A DNA stretch of 64,000 nucleotides. Source: Neurospora tetraspora. Its lineage: Eukaryota > Ascomycota > Sordariomycetes > Sordariales > Sordariaceae. A program made the position numbers and the translations under genes. The stretch spans positions 3,071,001-3,135,000 of the forward strand of contig NW_026944385.1 of assembly GCF_033439725.1 (NCBI RefSeq), read 5' to 3'. The notes under the pieces were generated by a model. It searched no databases. It was given only the letters and a program-made list of their open reading frames with translations, and was not told where the DNA came from. Shown here piece by piece: positions 10,334 through 21,510 of this stretch; positions within the stretch are counted from its first letter, which is position 1, and each line of letters begins with the position of its first letter.

Positions 10334-12300
10334 ATGTCGGCCAACGCTGCGTCCTCCAAGGACCACAAGGTCAAGGAGCCCCAACCCGGCCAGCCAATGT
10401 ATGGATGTGGTAAGATGGTCCAGTCTCGCCGCAGCTGAATGGCCTTTTGTTCTAACCGCCTCGTAGAGCATGTCGGACGTCTATTCAACCAAGATCAAGC
10501 GACGATCAACATGTCCATACAACATTACAAGACCATTCTGCGAGCCATCTTTGACATCAACCCTATCCTCCCACAAACCGCCAAGGGCATGGATGGCCAG
10601 GTTGTGACATCCCTTACCCCGACCTACCTCTGTCTACAATGTCCCTCGACCCTCACCGAAGAAGACCTTTCAAAACACGGCAACAAAAAATCACATCGAT
10701 TCTGTACGTTGCCTCTGTTAGAAGAAGCCACACCATCGGGCAAGGAAACTGACAATTTGGTCCAGATGTTGAGTCGAGGAGCGGTGCACTGTATTGTCAA
10801 ATGTGCGACGACATCGTTTGGGACCCTACCTTTGAGGATTTGAGGTTAAAGAAGCTCGGCACAGGGTCGTTTTTCGGTAGTATGTTCTTCTGTCCTTTTC
10901 TCCATCTTACCCACGTGGGCTTATTACCTTCTCCAGTATCGATGAGCCTTGGCCGTTGCTAATCTGTATCTCTATTACAGGCCGAAAGCGTAAACATGAA
11001 GAACTCTTCGCCCCTGATCCCGTTAAGGACGCTCCCCAGTATATATCGACCAACACCACCCTCGCCACCTGCAAGGCCAACGGTCTCCGTGGCATCTATA
11101 ATGCCGGAGCAACTTGCTATCAAAACGTCGTCCTCCAATCATTCCTCCACAATCCCATACTACGCAACTTCTACCTGAGTGATGGGCATCAATCAGGCAG
11201 TTGCGACACACCCCATTGTCTGAGTTGTGCCATGGACGATATGTTCCAGGAATTTTATGCCAGCGAAACAACTAACGGTTATACCGCCGCAAATATCTTA
11301 TCCGGATTTTGGATCAGCGAGAAGAAGGCGTTTGAGAACTTGGTGGCCAACAAAGAGCAAGATGCCCATGAGTTTTTCCAGTTTATGGCTGAGGAATTAC
11401 ACGAGAGAAATGGCGACGGCAAGAGACCTGAAATTGGCAGTGAGCATACCTGCAACTGCATCATTCACCAAACATACTACGGAAAATTACAGACGTCCAC
11501 AACGTGCCAAAACTGTGGGGGCGTCACCAACCAAGCCCAGAGCTTTTTGGATCTCAGTGTTCCCTTGGAAAATTTGACTCAAAAAAGGGGCAAGAAGAAC
11601 TTGACTAATGGCGACGGGGTCTCATCAGCGAGAACGCAAAACAGTGTGACTCTCCAGGAATGCTTGGACGAGGAATACATCAAATCCGACAAGTGCGAGT
11701 ATCGGTGTCAGAACTGCAATTCAGTACAGCAAGCAAGAAGACAGACCAGTATCAAGAAGTTACCCAACGTCCTTTCTATCCAGCTCAAGGTAAGATTACC
11801 GGGACCCCTTCCTCATTCGCATTCCCTTGTCCCCGTTCTCGATTCCTTTTTGATCGGAGGCAACAGAAGCTGACTTGTCGACAGAGATTCGAGTTCAAAC
11901 AAGGGCGTAACGACCGTGCCCAGAAAATCGAGACGCCTGTCCAGTTTCCTTTGCAACTCAACATGCTGCCTTACACGACACGCGCACGAACGCAGGATCT
12001 CAAGAACGACTACGAGCTACAGCGATCCTGCACTTACGATCTTCTTTGCGTCGTTGTGCACGTTGGTGACATGGATACTGGACACTACATTTCTTATTGC
12101 CGGGTTGGCGACCAGGTGAGTTTGACTAGTGACCCATGACACATATGTAGTTACTCGAGGGTAGACTTGCTGACCTACTGCCTCTGGCACATTTTTAGTG
12201 GTTTGCATTTAACGATCACAAAGTTGAACTGGCCCAGAAGTCTGACGTGCTGAACGCAAAGGCCTATCTTCTTTTTTACATCGTTCGGTCTCTGTCTTGA
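10334..12300 (+). CDS. ubp8: SAGA-type ubiquitin carboxyl-terminal hydrolase, Ubp8-like (6 exons)
   Basis: Exons 10334-10409, 10467-10703, 10766-10876, 10981-11789, 11885-12115 and 12199-12300 join in frame to 521 residues. The N-terminal third is a ZnF-UBP domain (CEH near 26, CLQC, HGNKKSH, then GALYCQMCDD). A basic linker (RKRKHEE, 143-149) follows, then the USP catalytic domain. Its Cys box is NAGATCYQN (Cys187), its His box GDMDTGHYISY (His478), and it ends with WFAFND (Asn493/Asp494). CQNC and CQNCNS pairs form the finger zinc site. This is the architecture of Ubp8/USP22, which removes ubiquitin from histone H2B as part of the SAGA deubiquitinase module; the Sgf11/Sgf73/Sus1 partners are not in this window. 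Nucleus is expected. The first intron is only 57 bp. Identification as Ubp8 rather than another ZnF-UBP protease rests on size and domain order. Confidence 0.88.
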
Positions 12301-12785
12301 GCCCAGATGAACGGTGTACTGGTAGGGGCAAGTAAGCAGTGTAAGTGTTTGCTTATGTATGATGTTGTTTTCAGTATATGCGTGCCAGATGGCTCGTTTA
12401 TGTTTTGTAAAGTACTCGATCTTTTTGCGGCATTCGAAGAAGCATATTCTGCCGGCGTATTTCGGATTTGTTTTTGTTCATGTAGCGTACATGGAGAGGA
12501 ATTATATAGATAAACTCAGGTCAAAGCATGGGGCTGGATGTTGAAAGAATCTAGGGACGTACGCCGTGGGCGTTGTTATGCGTTGATGGGTATTCATATG
12601 TATCATACAAGGCGGTCTGCCTCATGCAGCGAATCGACATCTTGCCTATAGCTGGCCTTGTTCCCTAATCTAAGCATTGGGTTCGTCTCTGTATCTCCAG
12701 GTTTGCGCCATCCGTTCAAATGCCCGAGCCGTTTCTTCCTCCTCACACCGTCCGTAGATTCGTCCAACCTTTAAGCCCAGACCGC
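12301..12785. other. Convergent intergenic region, 3' ends of ubp8-like and rpn9-like genes
   Basis: About 485 bp between two convergent stop codons; it should hold both 3' untranslated regions. No gene signal seen. Confidence 0.6.
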
Positions 12786-14015
12786 CTAAGCCCAGACATC
12801 CTGGCCCACACCCTCGATCCAGTTGCCCAGCTTGTCAACGCTGGAATCCCACTCTTGCAGCCGTTGCCTCATGTTCTCGATCTGCTTCATGTCCAGCACC
12901 TTGGGCTGCACCCAGTTGATGTGGGCCACCTCGTCGACCTGGTCGATCGTGCCCCGCAGCAGATCCAAGCTCAGCGCCTTCATGATCAGGTGCTCGATCT
13001 CGTCGGGGTGTACCTTGGTCTCATTCGCAATCGTGGAGAAGGACATGGCGCGGTCGTGAGGCGGGCGGCGGAATACGGCCTCCGTCAGCGCCGCCAGGTA
13101 GATCTTCTGGCGCAGCTGGCGCGTGTGCTGCGCCAGCAGCGGGTCCGAGCTGATGTGGCTGGCCAGGAGGTCGTACGCGGCCAGGTCGCCGCGGTTGAAG
13201 GCAAAGAGGAGCTGGTGCAGCCACTTGTGCCGGTCGTCGATGGTGAGGGCGTCGAGGATGGGGTGCAGGAGAAGCTCGCCGAAGTTGTAGATGCTCGAGC
13301 TGACGAGGGCCGCGATGGCCAGGTTGTAGGCGCGCTGGCGCTGCTCCTCGACCGAGAGCGACTTGACGTCGATGCAGGCGAGGTAGAGGAGCGCGTTCTT
13401 GTAGTAGGAGCCCGAGTCGGACTTGGCTTGGAAGTAGTTGGCGTTGGTGTCGTAGAAGGCGGCGTGCACGACCGACTCAACCGAGTCGAAGTTGTCGAGG
13501 ATTCGCTCGGCTGTGTCCAGGTCCTTGCGCGCGCCGTCGAGGTCGCCGAGGTCGAGCTTCACGCGGGCAACGGCGATCGTGGCGAATACATATGCGTCTT
13601 GGGAGTCTTCGTTGTCGACCTTCTTGACGACGGATTCCAAAAAGGAGAGGCGCTCTTGGTTGTCTACGGTTTGCGCGCCCAGACATGGTTAGTGCAAGCT
13701 GCCAGATGGAGACCGGGAAGAAGAGGGGATGGGGGCCGTCTGCGCACCTCTACATTGTGTGGCGGCCTTGAGAGCAAGATCGACGAGCTTGAGCTGGTTG
13801 ATCTTGTCGGCGAACTTGAGAATGAAGACCTTGTAGAACTGTAGCCTCTGCGGGGCACTGCCGGGGTGGTTGAAGAACTCAAGGAGCGCGTTGGTGAGCT
13901 GATGCCACAGCTTGCGCTCCCATAGTGTCTCGAACTCGAGGACGAGGGGCTGAAGTTCTTCGGGCGCCTGGTCGCGCTGCTCGGCGAGGAAGTCGGAGAT
14001 GGTGTCGACGTTCAT
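12786..14015 (-). CDS. rpn9: 26S proteasome regulatory subunit Rpn9 / PSMD13 (2 exons)
   Basis: Exons 13748-14015 and 12786-13663 (minus strand) join in frame (split Asp codon) to 381 residues, close to yeast Rpn9 (about 393) and human PSMD13 (376). The N-terminal helical repeats begin MNVDTISDFLAEQRD. The middle carries DLGDLDGARKDLDTAERILD, and the C-terminal PCI/winged-helix part reads MSFSTIANETKVHPDEIEHLIMKA, then GTIDQVDEVAHINWVQPKVLD, with a final coiled helix. Rpn9 is a lid subunit of the 19S regulatory particle and helps lid assembly. The 84-bp intron starts with GTGCGC, an acceptable but not consensus donor. The gene is divergent from nuo40, sharing a 680-bp intergenic promoter region. 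Confidence 0.93.
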
Positions 14016-14695
14016 GGCTGTGCTGTGCTGTTGTGTCTTGGTGTTCTATCGATCCTTGCTGTCCAGTCCTTGGGATGTAGGCAGGTTCTCGAGCGCCCGG
14101 TTCCTGTGGTGGAAACGTCGGTGAATCTGCTGCGGATGGAGATGGGTATGTCGTTGAATGATGTTACTCGCTGTATGAGAGCTCGGCGGAGAAATGCAGC
14201 GGTACGTCTAGAATGAAGGATGGAAGCGTTGTCTGAGGTTGTCTTGGTTGACGTCTTGCAGTGAAGCCTTGACGCGGCGTTAGGCGTGCAGCCAGCTACG
14301 GTCGGTCATTGTGGATGCTCCTTCAGCACTGTGGAGGCCCCCACAGTTACCTACTGCCAAGTGGAAGCTGGATGGAGCTAAGGTACAGACGGGAGGGGTA
14401 CGTACCTCCCATAACTGCAGTGGCAGCAGCTCCCCAACCAATCGACCCCAATACCAAACGGTACGTACTTGTACTGCCGTGTAAGTATGGAAGCTTGGCA
14501 CACGTGATTCAGCAGTTCGGTCGGTACATTGAAGGGGAAGTGCTGACGGCAGGCTGGCAGCAGGCGGGCAGCTAGAGCCGGCTTCGACGTCCCGGGTTCG
14601 ATATCGAAGGCGGCAGCTTGAAGCTCCGGATAGCCTCTATTTCCATCGCCAATTGAACGGGACTCGGCCTGCCCTGCCACCCCACAACCTACAAG
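14016..14695. promoter_or_regulatory. Bidirectional promoter region rpn9 / nuo40
   Basis: 680 bp between two divergent start codons, so both core promoters should lie here. I saw no clear TATA box. No conserved regulatory element (for example the proteasome Rpn4-type box) could be asserted by eye. Confidence 0.5.
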
Positions 14696-16298
14696 ATGGC
14701 TCCCCTGACGGCCGCGATGCGGTCGACCCCGAGAATCATCGTTTCCAACGCTTTTGCCTTTCAGCGACGGGCTATCTCCGACGTGACCATCACCCGCACC
14801 GGCAAGCCCATTATCCGTAACCAGGGTGGCCGGTAATTGTTGCCATATATCTGTTTGGGTGGAATGGATCATGGCTAACACGTCGCCTACCTCCGCAGCT
14901 CCTCCCTCGGTGGACATACCGCGACAGTCTTCGGTGCGACCGGCCAGCTCGGTCGCTACATTGTCAACAGACTAGGTGCGATCTGGCGACTTCGTGGCGT
15001 ATACCTCTAGAGATCACCATGGCTTACATCAAACCGTTCCGCAGCGAGACAAGGATGCACCGTCATCATTCCATTCCGCGACGAGTACAACAAGCGCCAT
15101 CTGAAAGTTACGGGTGATTTGGGCAAGGTCGTCATGATAGTGAGCTTTTCCCCACAACAAGAGTCATGTCCATACAGTCGAGGCCCACGTACCCTCAAGG
15201 ATCCAGCTACTAAGCATGACCACCACTCCAGGAGTTCGACTTGCGCAACACCCAATCCATCGAGGAGAGCGTCAGACACTCGGATGTCGTTTACAACCTG
15301 ATCGGCCGCGACTACCCAACCAAGTGAGTCTGGATTTACTGGGAAAAGCTGCGGTGGAGATGCACGAGTATTGACCTGGGTTCCAGGAATTTCTCGTTCG
15401 AGGACGTTCACATCGAGGGTGCTGAGCGCATCGCCGAAGCTGTCGCCAAATACGATGTCGACCGCTTCATCCACGTCTCGTCTTACAATGCGGACCCCAA
15501 CTCGGAGTGCGAGTTCTTCGCTACCAAGGTACGATTACAAGACAGCCTCGTCCAGCGAGTCGCATCATGATGGGTTTCTAATCGAATCTGTAGGCGCGTG
15601 GTGAGCAAGTAGTCAGGAGCATTTTCCCCGAGACCACCATTGTCCGGCCGGCTCCCATGTTTGGCTTCGAGGACAGGCTGCTTCACAAGCTTGCCAGCGT
15701 CAAGAATATCCTGACATCCAACGGGATGCAAGAGAAGTATAACCCTGTTCACGTACGTCTTCCCCCACGATATAACCCTTCGCGCGCGGACAGTAGCGCC
15801 TAACAGCCGTTTTAGGTGATCGATGTTGGCCAGGCTCTTGAGCAGATGCTCTGGGACGACAACACTGCTTCCGAGACTTTTGAGCTTTACGGTCCCAAGA
15901 CCTACACTACCGCTGAAATCTCCGAGATGGTTGACCGCGAAATCTACAAGAGGCGGCGCCACGTCAATGTGCCCAAGAAGATTCTCAAGCCGATCGCTGG
16001 TGTCCTGAACAAGGCCCTTTGGTGGAACTTCATGTCTGCCGATGAGATTGAGCGTGAGTTCCACGACCAGGTCATCGATCCGACGGCCAAGACCTTCAAG
16101 GACCTCGGCATCGAGCCTGCAGATATTACCAACTTCACCTACCATTACTTGGTAAGTTTCCCACATGTCAGTTTGAGTGAACAAGGATGATTACTGATTC
16201 CCATGCAGCAAAGTTATCGCAGCAACGCCTACTACGACCTTCCGCCAGCGACCGAAAAGGAGAAGAGGGAGGACAGGGAGTATATTCACATGCTTTGA
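14696..16298 (+). CDS. nuo40: NADH:ubiquinone oxidoreductase 40-kDa subunit (NDUFA9-type), complex I (8 exons)
   Basis: Eight exons (14696-14832, 14899-14975, 15045-15139, 15232-15323, 15387-15528, 15594-15752, 15816-16151, 16209-16298) join in frame to 375 residues, the length I recall for the N. crassa 40-kDa subunit precursor. The N-terminus (MAPLTAAMRSTPRIIVSNAF, then QRRAISD) is a mitochondrial presequence. The atypical short-chain dehydrogenase fold starts with the nucleotide-binding VFGATGQLGRYIV, followed by VIIPFRDE, DVVYNLIGRDYPTKNF and IVRPAPMFG. This accessory subunit binds NADPH and sits beside the peripheral arm of complex I in the matrix; it is structural rather than catalytic in NADH oxidation. 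All seven introns have GT-AG ends and are 57-92 bp. Confidence 0.95.
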
Positions 16299-16740
16299 GT
16301 TTTGGGGGGGTTTCACTGGGATGCATGTAGATTGTATAAATTCACCATAGAGCGTTGGGTGAGTCGACGGAACACAGGACGTCCAGACCGGATGCTGTGG
16401 TGAGAATTAGAGCAATCAAGGTATTTGCGCAAGCGTTATGACCTGGGGTGATGTCGAAGGGTTCATCCCGACTCTGGGTTGTGTTTACTTGTATGAGGCG
16501 ACTAAAAGGGGGAACGGATGGGGAAATATCAATGCATCTGATACAAGTGCATCCACAATTTTTTTCCGATGCTGCACTCTCCCGTTAAACTTTAATTGTT
16601 AGTGCCAAGAGCAAATCATTCCCCAACACTTACAACAATCTCTCACTGCTCACTTATACGACCGACTAGAATCTATTCACTTCAACTTACACCCTCATTT
16701 ATTCATTCGCATCATATTCTGGCCATCTTGAAACAAAAAA
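16299..16740. other. Intergenic nuo40 / efm5-like
   Basis: About 440 bp with the nuo40 3' region and the promoter of the next gene. A C/T-rich stretch with CACTT/CACTC words precedes the ATG at 16741. No gene seen. Confidence 0.5.
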
Positions 16741-17692
16741 ATGGCGTGCATCATCGACAAGTTCTCTGATGATGAGAGCGATCTGTGAGTAATGCCTCAC
16801 TACCAATAACTACCTGATATACCATTATGCAGGATGCTGACGGTCTAAAGCGAACTGTCTTCCTCAACCCTCGATGCCCTCAAGTCCTTTTACGCCGATC
16901 GCGATGCCCGTGCCGAGCAGTTTGCTAAGCTCCAGGCCGAGGCTGAGGAGAGGCACGCTTTGAACGTCAAGCTGTCCATGGACGCTTTCACTGAGGATTG
17001 GAATGAGAGTCAGTTCTGGGTGGGTTTTTATAAACATTTTCATTCTTTACATCTGAGCCAACTGACACCAAAATAATCATCAGTACTCCGACGAAACAGC
17101 CACCTTCCTCGCCAAACAACTCCTCTCGGGCGCCACTCCAACCACCTCCATCGCCGTCGTCTCCGCCCCCTCCGTCTTCGTCCAGCTCAAGAACCTCCTG
17201 AACAGTGACGCCTACGCCGACAAGCCCAAGCCCAAGCTGACCTTGCTCGAGCACGACAACCGCTTCGCCGTCTTCGCCGACGAATTCGTCTTTTACGATT
17301 TCGCCCAGCCGCTCAAGCTTCCCGCAACCCTCAAGGGCGCCTTTGACCGCGTCATTGTCGACCCGCCCTTTTTGAGCGAGGATTGCCAGACTAAGGCGGC
17401 ATTGACGGTTAGGTGGATGTTTAAGCCTTCTTCTGGTCCAGAGAAGATCATTGCTTGCACGGGCGAGCGAATGGAGAAGCTGGTTACGGAGAAGCTGTAT
17501 AAGAGCTACGGCGTGAGGACTACTACGTTTGAGCCTAAGCATGCGAGGGGGTTGAGCAATGAGTTTTATTGCTATGCTAATTTTGAGGTGAAGCCGGAGG
17601 AGGGGGCGGGGGCGGAGACGCCGGAGGGGAAGGGGTGGACTTTGAGGGAGTTGGGGTGGAAGGAGAAGGAGGGTGCTGCTACTGCTGCTTGA
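16741..17692 (+). CDS. efm5: eEF1A lysine N-methyltransferase, Efm5 / EEF1AKMT1-like (3 exons)
   Basis: Exons 16741-16784, 16851-17019 and 17084-17692 join in frame to 273 residues. Family hallmarks: a short acidic start, QFWYSDETA at 69-77, then a Rossmann methyltransferase core with SIAVVSAPSVF, LLEHDNRF and the catalytic motif IV DPPF (164-167) in FDRVIVDPPFLSED. The DPPF motif led to the old name N6-adenine methyltransferase 2, but the characterised yeast and human members trimethylate a lysine of elongation factor 1A. Cytosolic. The first intron must end at the unusual acceptor TAAAG (16850), nine bases after a branch-like GCTGAC. The nearer CAG at 16832 would bring in a stop codon at once. 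The C-terminus is Gly/Glu-rich and probably flexible. Confidence 0.88.
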
Positions 17693-18268
17693 GGGTATGG
17701 AATGGGTATGGCACAGCGAAGCTGATGATAGGAATAAGAAGGAAGTTTTCGGTCCATCATTTGGGACTATACATGGCAAAAATAATACTTGGGAATAGAA
17801 CGGTTTTGTTGAAGGCGTCAAGAAGGTGGGAGGGCAAAACGGAAACACTCGTTATACCTGGGTTTTGAGCGAGCCTTGCCGAAGATCTGATCGAAAGACC
17901 AAAGCTAACAGAAAATCAGAGTTGGACTCTGTAAACCCATAGGCCCTTGATGACCATGAAACCCAACTCATCATTCATGGGCGTCTTTCAGGTGAAAGAT
18001 CGCCACTCATCACATTGAAGAAAACTCTACTTGCAGGCCCCCAATCCCAAGAGAAGACTTGATTTATATCCGAGAACCCCGTGCCACTCCCTTTTGATTT
18101 CCCTCCACCCTATGTTTAGTCGTACAACATCAAACATTAACAGTAAGTTATCTTCTATATCTATCATTCATGACACGCATGCCCTCATATGCACCATTTT
18201 ATACTTTCCCATGCTCTCTCTGCTCATGTAGGTAACGTAACGTGATGCTCCTGGAACCCCTCTTTCTT
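17693..18268. other. Convergent intergenic efm5-like / rbd2-like
   Basis: About 575 bp holding the two 3' ends. Nothing coding is supported. Confidence 0.5.
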
Positions 18269-19568
18269 TCAAGGTCCCAACCGCTGACCACCGGAGACCC
18301 CGGCAAATGGAATGCCAGCCTCGGCTGAAGAGGCGGAGGAAGGGAGGACGCCAAATCTGCCAAAAGTCTTCTGATCCACGCTGACGTAGTGAGGCAGTCT
18401 GCCCAGGAGGTTGAGCTTTCCTTCGATGAAGCGCAACGCCCACTCGGGAGGGGCGAGGAACTTGAGGTATCCCAGACCAACTATTTGATTACCATCCATG
18501 TTAGCCATCTAGCTCCTTTTCTCTCAACAAGGACGTACGGGGAGCAGAGCAGTTGGGATCAAATACTTACATCCATAACCGACTAGCAGACCCGCCAAGT
18601 GCCCGAGGAAGCTCGAGCTCGGCAGCAAGGCGGCAGTGACCACCACCAACAACAACGGTGTGATCCACGTAGGAATGTTGTAGGTGCTGATGGTGAAGGA
18701 AGGGTTGGTTTTGTAGGTGCGAATGGCTTCCATGCCAAGCAGCAGGAACACCCACATGCTGGCTCCCATGACTGGCGTGTTGGCGTGGAGGATGAATCTT
18801 TCGATGAAGACGTAGATGAGGCCGGGTATCGTTGCGAATGCTAAAGAAGAACGAACGTGTTAGTTGTGGCCCCGGAAAAGTCAAGGAGAAGAGAGACAAT
18901 GGATATCTTACGGCCAAAGAAGAGCGCTACAGAGGTCAGAGTACCGTACTCATGCTCGAACCGCTCGAGAAGAGGTGTGAATGCGACAATGTTGAGTATT
19001 GTGTGGAAGATGTTCAGGTGGATGAACGGGAATGTGTTGATGCGGTATACTGTTGTCATGAGCGTTAGCAGGTGTGCTCGTGCAAGTGACCTCGTGTCAC
19101 AGGCCAGCGCTGACGCAGGACCTGTTCCCAAATATGAAGCCTCTCGCCACCCCAAAGAGCTGCCGTCTGATATCTTCGATATCCGCCCCCCGCGCATACT
19201 TTGCGTCCAAGTGAGGTTCACGGCATAGTGGTTTCCTCCTGCTCGTTGGTCTGCACCTGTTGCTTCTTCCCATCCTGTCTCCTTGGGCGAATTCCTCTAC
19301 CCCAGCCACTACCCTCGCATGACCAAAACAAAAAACCGAGAACTGGGTAAGACCTACATGTCGCAATTCCAATTTCGTCCGGTATCAACGCTCCCCAGGT
19401 CTTGACGTCCCAATTCCACGACTTGCCCACCAATGTCAGAACCCACGTCAAGACAATGATCAGCACTGTGGCTCTTGTGAAAAGCGGCAGCTTGAGGAGA
19501 TAGGCACGCGTGCGCTGAGTGTTGAACGTCACGGCGGCCCCGGAGGCGGGCAGTGTTTGGGCTGCCAT
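18269..19568 (-). CDS. rbd2: Rhomboid intramembrane protease, Rbd2-like (4 exons)
   Basis: Exons on the minus strand are 19358-19568, 18912-19049, 18571-18840 and 18269-18480, joining in frame to 276 residues. The order of motifs fits a six-helix rhomboid: a first membrane helix (ATVLIIVLTWVLTLV), RINTFPFIHLNIFHTILN, then GASMWVF with the predicted catalytic Ser144, and FLGHLAGLLVGYG with His197 as its partner. The Golgi Rbd2 family ends in a soluble tail after GLGYLKFLAPPEW, and so does this protein. Rbd2 proteases in fungi act in the Golgi/endosome and cleave membrane proteins such as the SREBP homologue in some species. That substrate role is family knowledge and may not apply here. Intron 1 is long for this genome (308 bp); the other two are 71 and 90 bp. 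Confidence 0.88.
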
Positions 19569-20596
19569 TATGTATCTTTGTGTGGTGTCGTGATTCGAGT
19601 AGTCGGTCGGTGTTCAGGAAGATCCCAAGGGATAAGATGCGCAGTGGGCAGGTGGGAGGGTATCTCCGCGTCCAGATTTAGACTTGTGAGCGCCGGTTAG
19701 ATGCGCACTCGAGCGTCTCCGAAGGGCATATAGCGTCTCGAGGACTCGGGACGTTGGTTAAATGTTGTCCTGTCGAACGAGGAAGGCGGACGGCAGTCGG
19801 TGTTGTATGGCCGCCTTATCGAGAGCAACAACGTTTGGCGCTCTCTTATCGGTCTTAGCTGCGAAGTACGTAGATGTTGATAATCCGACGTTAGGAGAGA
19901 AACGAAGGAGAAAATAAAATCAAAATCGGTTCCTCTTCGAATGTCGGTCAGGAGTAAGGTCCGACTCTAAGCTTGTGGTGAATAACTAGTCTTGCTGAAT
20001 AAAGCTGACAGGCGGGCTCTCGGGGTTCCGTCCCGGCCGTGGGGAGCGTGGTTAGGGGTCCCCGTCCGTGTCGGATAGGTCGCTGGTCGGAAGTGGAGTG
20101 GAGGGGTCTACTTTTTCTCTCGGCCGTCCCTGACGTCTTGGCGGTGCTTTTTGTTGACACAGCGCCATTCTTTCCCGTCCATCATGTTATGTGATTATTC
20201 CCTTGAAAGAAATGACCTGGTTTGCAGTGTTGACTTGTGAACAGACTGGAAAAACACTGGGTGCATCCGAAGCACCGTACTTCGGCAGAGCTTCAACCTG
20301 AACCACCCATACTAGGACAGGGTAAACATATCATTGAAGACCGACCCCCAAAAGGAAGGCGCGACCGAGGGTTTGAAAAGACGAAGGTACGGGCGGGTGG
20401 CGCCTGCCGAGTGCAGGGTAGAATAGTCGAGGCGAAATGTCAGTACCAGCATTCAACTCGGAGAACAAACATGCTTTTGCATTTCAGGGATCTAGCAATC
20501 AATGCCAAAACGACAACAAAAAAAGGATCCATCTCGTGTATCTCGGTGGAATACATGTTGATTGCGAAAATCAAGATGCAAAAAGGTCGAAAAAAA
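19569..20596. other. Intergenic rbd2-like / tRNA-Ser
   Basis: About 1 kb of normal composition. It includes the rbd2-like promoter. Several open frames exist but none has recognisable content. Confidence 0.5.
20591..20596 (-). terminator. Pol III T-run terminator of the tRNA-Ser gene
   Basis: Six T on the minus strand, starting immediately after the discriminator base. Confidence 0.7.
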
Positions 20597-20692
20597 CGAC
20601 ATCTGCAGGATTTGAACCTACGCATCCGAAGATAACAGATAGCTGAATAAGGGTATTCAAGTCTGTCGCCTTAACCACTCGGCCAAGATGTC
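20597..20692 (-). tRNA. tRNA-Ser (anticodon UGA) with a 15-nt intron
   Basis: Minus-strand gene. The acceptor stem GACATCT pairs with AGATGTC, with discriminator G at 20597. The D arm is GCCGAGTGGTTAAGGC (B-form serine style). The anticodon stem ACAGA/TCTGT encloses loop CT-TGA-A, with anticodon TGA at 20657-20659. A 15-nt intron (20641-20655) interrupts one base 3' of the anticodon, the canonical position. A long variable arm (ATC-TTCG-GAT) and T arm GTAGG/CCTGC follow. The long variable arm and G73 mark serine rather than leucine. A T6 run follows on the minus strand (20591-20596), fitting RNA polymerase III termination. Confidence 0.92.
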
Positions 20693-21279
20693 ATGGTTTT
20701 GATTGTTGAACAGTGAGCTCTGCAATTGCACTTATAATGCCAGAAACAGCATTACTGGCACCAAGATGCGCATTTCAGTGCGAACGGCCTGTTGGATAGA
20801 AATTGTACAGCAGCCACATTGAACCGGTTTGCTTCATTTATTAGGTTATCGATTTCGTGCAGCAGTTCATTCTTCCTTCCTCGCATTTCCTATGCTTTTA
20901 CGGGTATTCCATGCTCATCCTCCGTGCCCTTGAGGTTTGCGCCCGGCTCTGCTCTCCAACTATGGTCGTGGAACCGACTGGACGATGCTGTAGGTGAACA
21001 GCTTGTCTTCGGTCTGCTTCAACCGACCAATCTCTCCCCAGCCATGTCATGTCGATAAATTGGTCGACGTGGATAGGATTCGCATGGCCCTCTGAAGGAT
21101 CACGTCCGAACCGAATTCTTTCTCGTCTTGGACCGATGGACTGCTCTGCTCGATGCCCGCTATCGGGAGACGTCCTCCCATCTTCGGATCTTCCTTCCTG
21201 CGATCACGCAACATGTAACCTCCAACCCGTCTGAACCTCCGTGATCCCTTCCATTCAAAACATCCGTCTCTCGTCGTCA
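20693..21279. other. Intergenic tRNA-Ser / Rsa3-domain gene
   Basis: Just under 600 bp, no supported gene. Contains the upstream side of the tRNA and the 3' side of the next minus-strand gene. Confidence 0.45.
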
Positions 21280-21510
21280 TCACTTCCTCTCCGCCGCAGT
21301 CTCGACTATCCTCCTCTGCTCCTCGGGAGAGAAGAGCGCAGTGCCCTGCTGTAGCGCGTTCACTAGCAGGTGGATCGCATCGTTCTTGAAGTCGTCAGCC
21401 GTGCGCACCTTGTCCAGATCCTCGGCAAACTCCTTGGTTGCTCGTTGGAGGTAGTATGAAGTGAACTCGGAGGAAACCTCTTGTTGGGTCTTTTGCTTGC
21501 TGTCGGACAT
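21280..21510 (-). CDS. Small protein with an Rsa3-like (ribosome assembly protein 3) domain
   Basis: Single exon, 76 residues, ATG at 21510. After a polar start (MSDSKQKTQQEVSSEF) come YYLQRATKEFAEDLDKVR, FKNDAIHLLVNALQQG and ALFSPEEQRRIV. This resembles the conserved C-terminal domain of fungal Rsa3, a nucleolar factor of 60S subunit assembly: one helix with EF..DLD..R, then a LL..ALQQG helix and a FS.EEQ.RI end. Known Rsa3 proteins are usually longer, with an acidic N-terminal part that is absent here. It may therefore be a short orthologue or a separate small protein with the same fold. The assignment is by motif memory only. Confidence 0.6.
   Translation of the reverse strand: MSDSKQKTQQEVSSEFTSYYLQRATKEFAEDLDKVRTADDFKNDAIHLLVNALQQGTALFSPEEQRRIVETAAERK

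Noticed and set aside
12720-13844. Long plus-strand frame of 374 codons
   Set aside because: It is antisense to Rpn9; its composition (Val/Leu/Arg/Asp repeats) is the typical shadow of a strongly biased gene.
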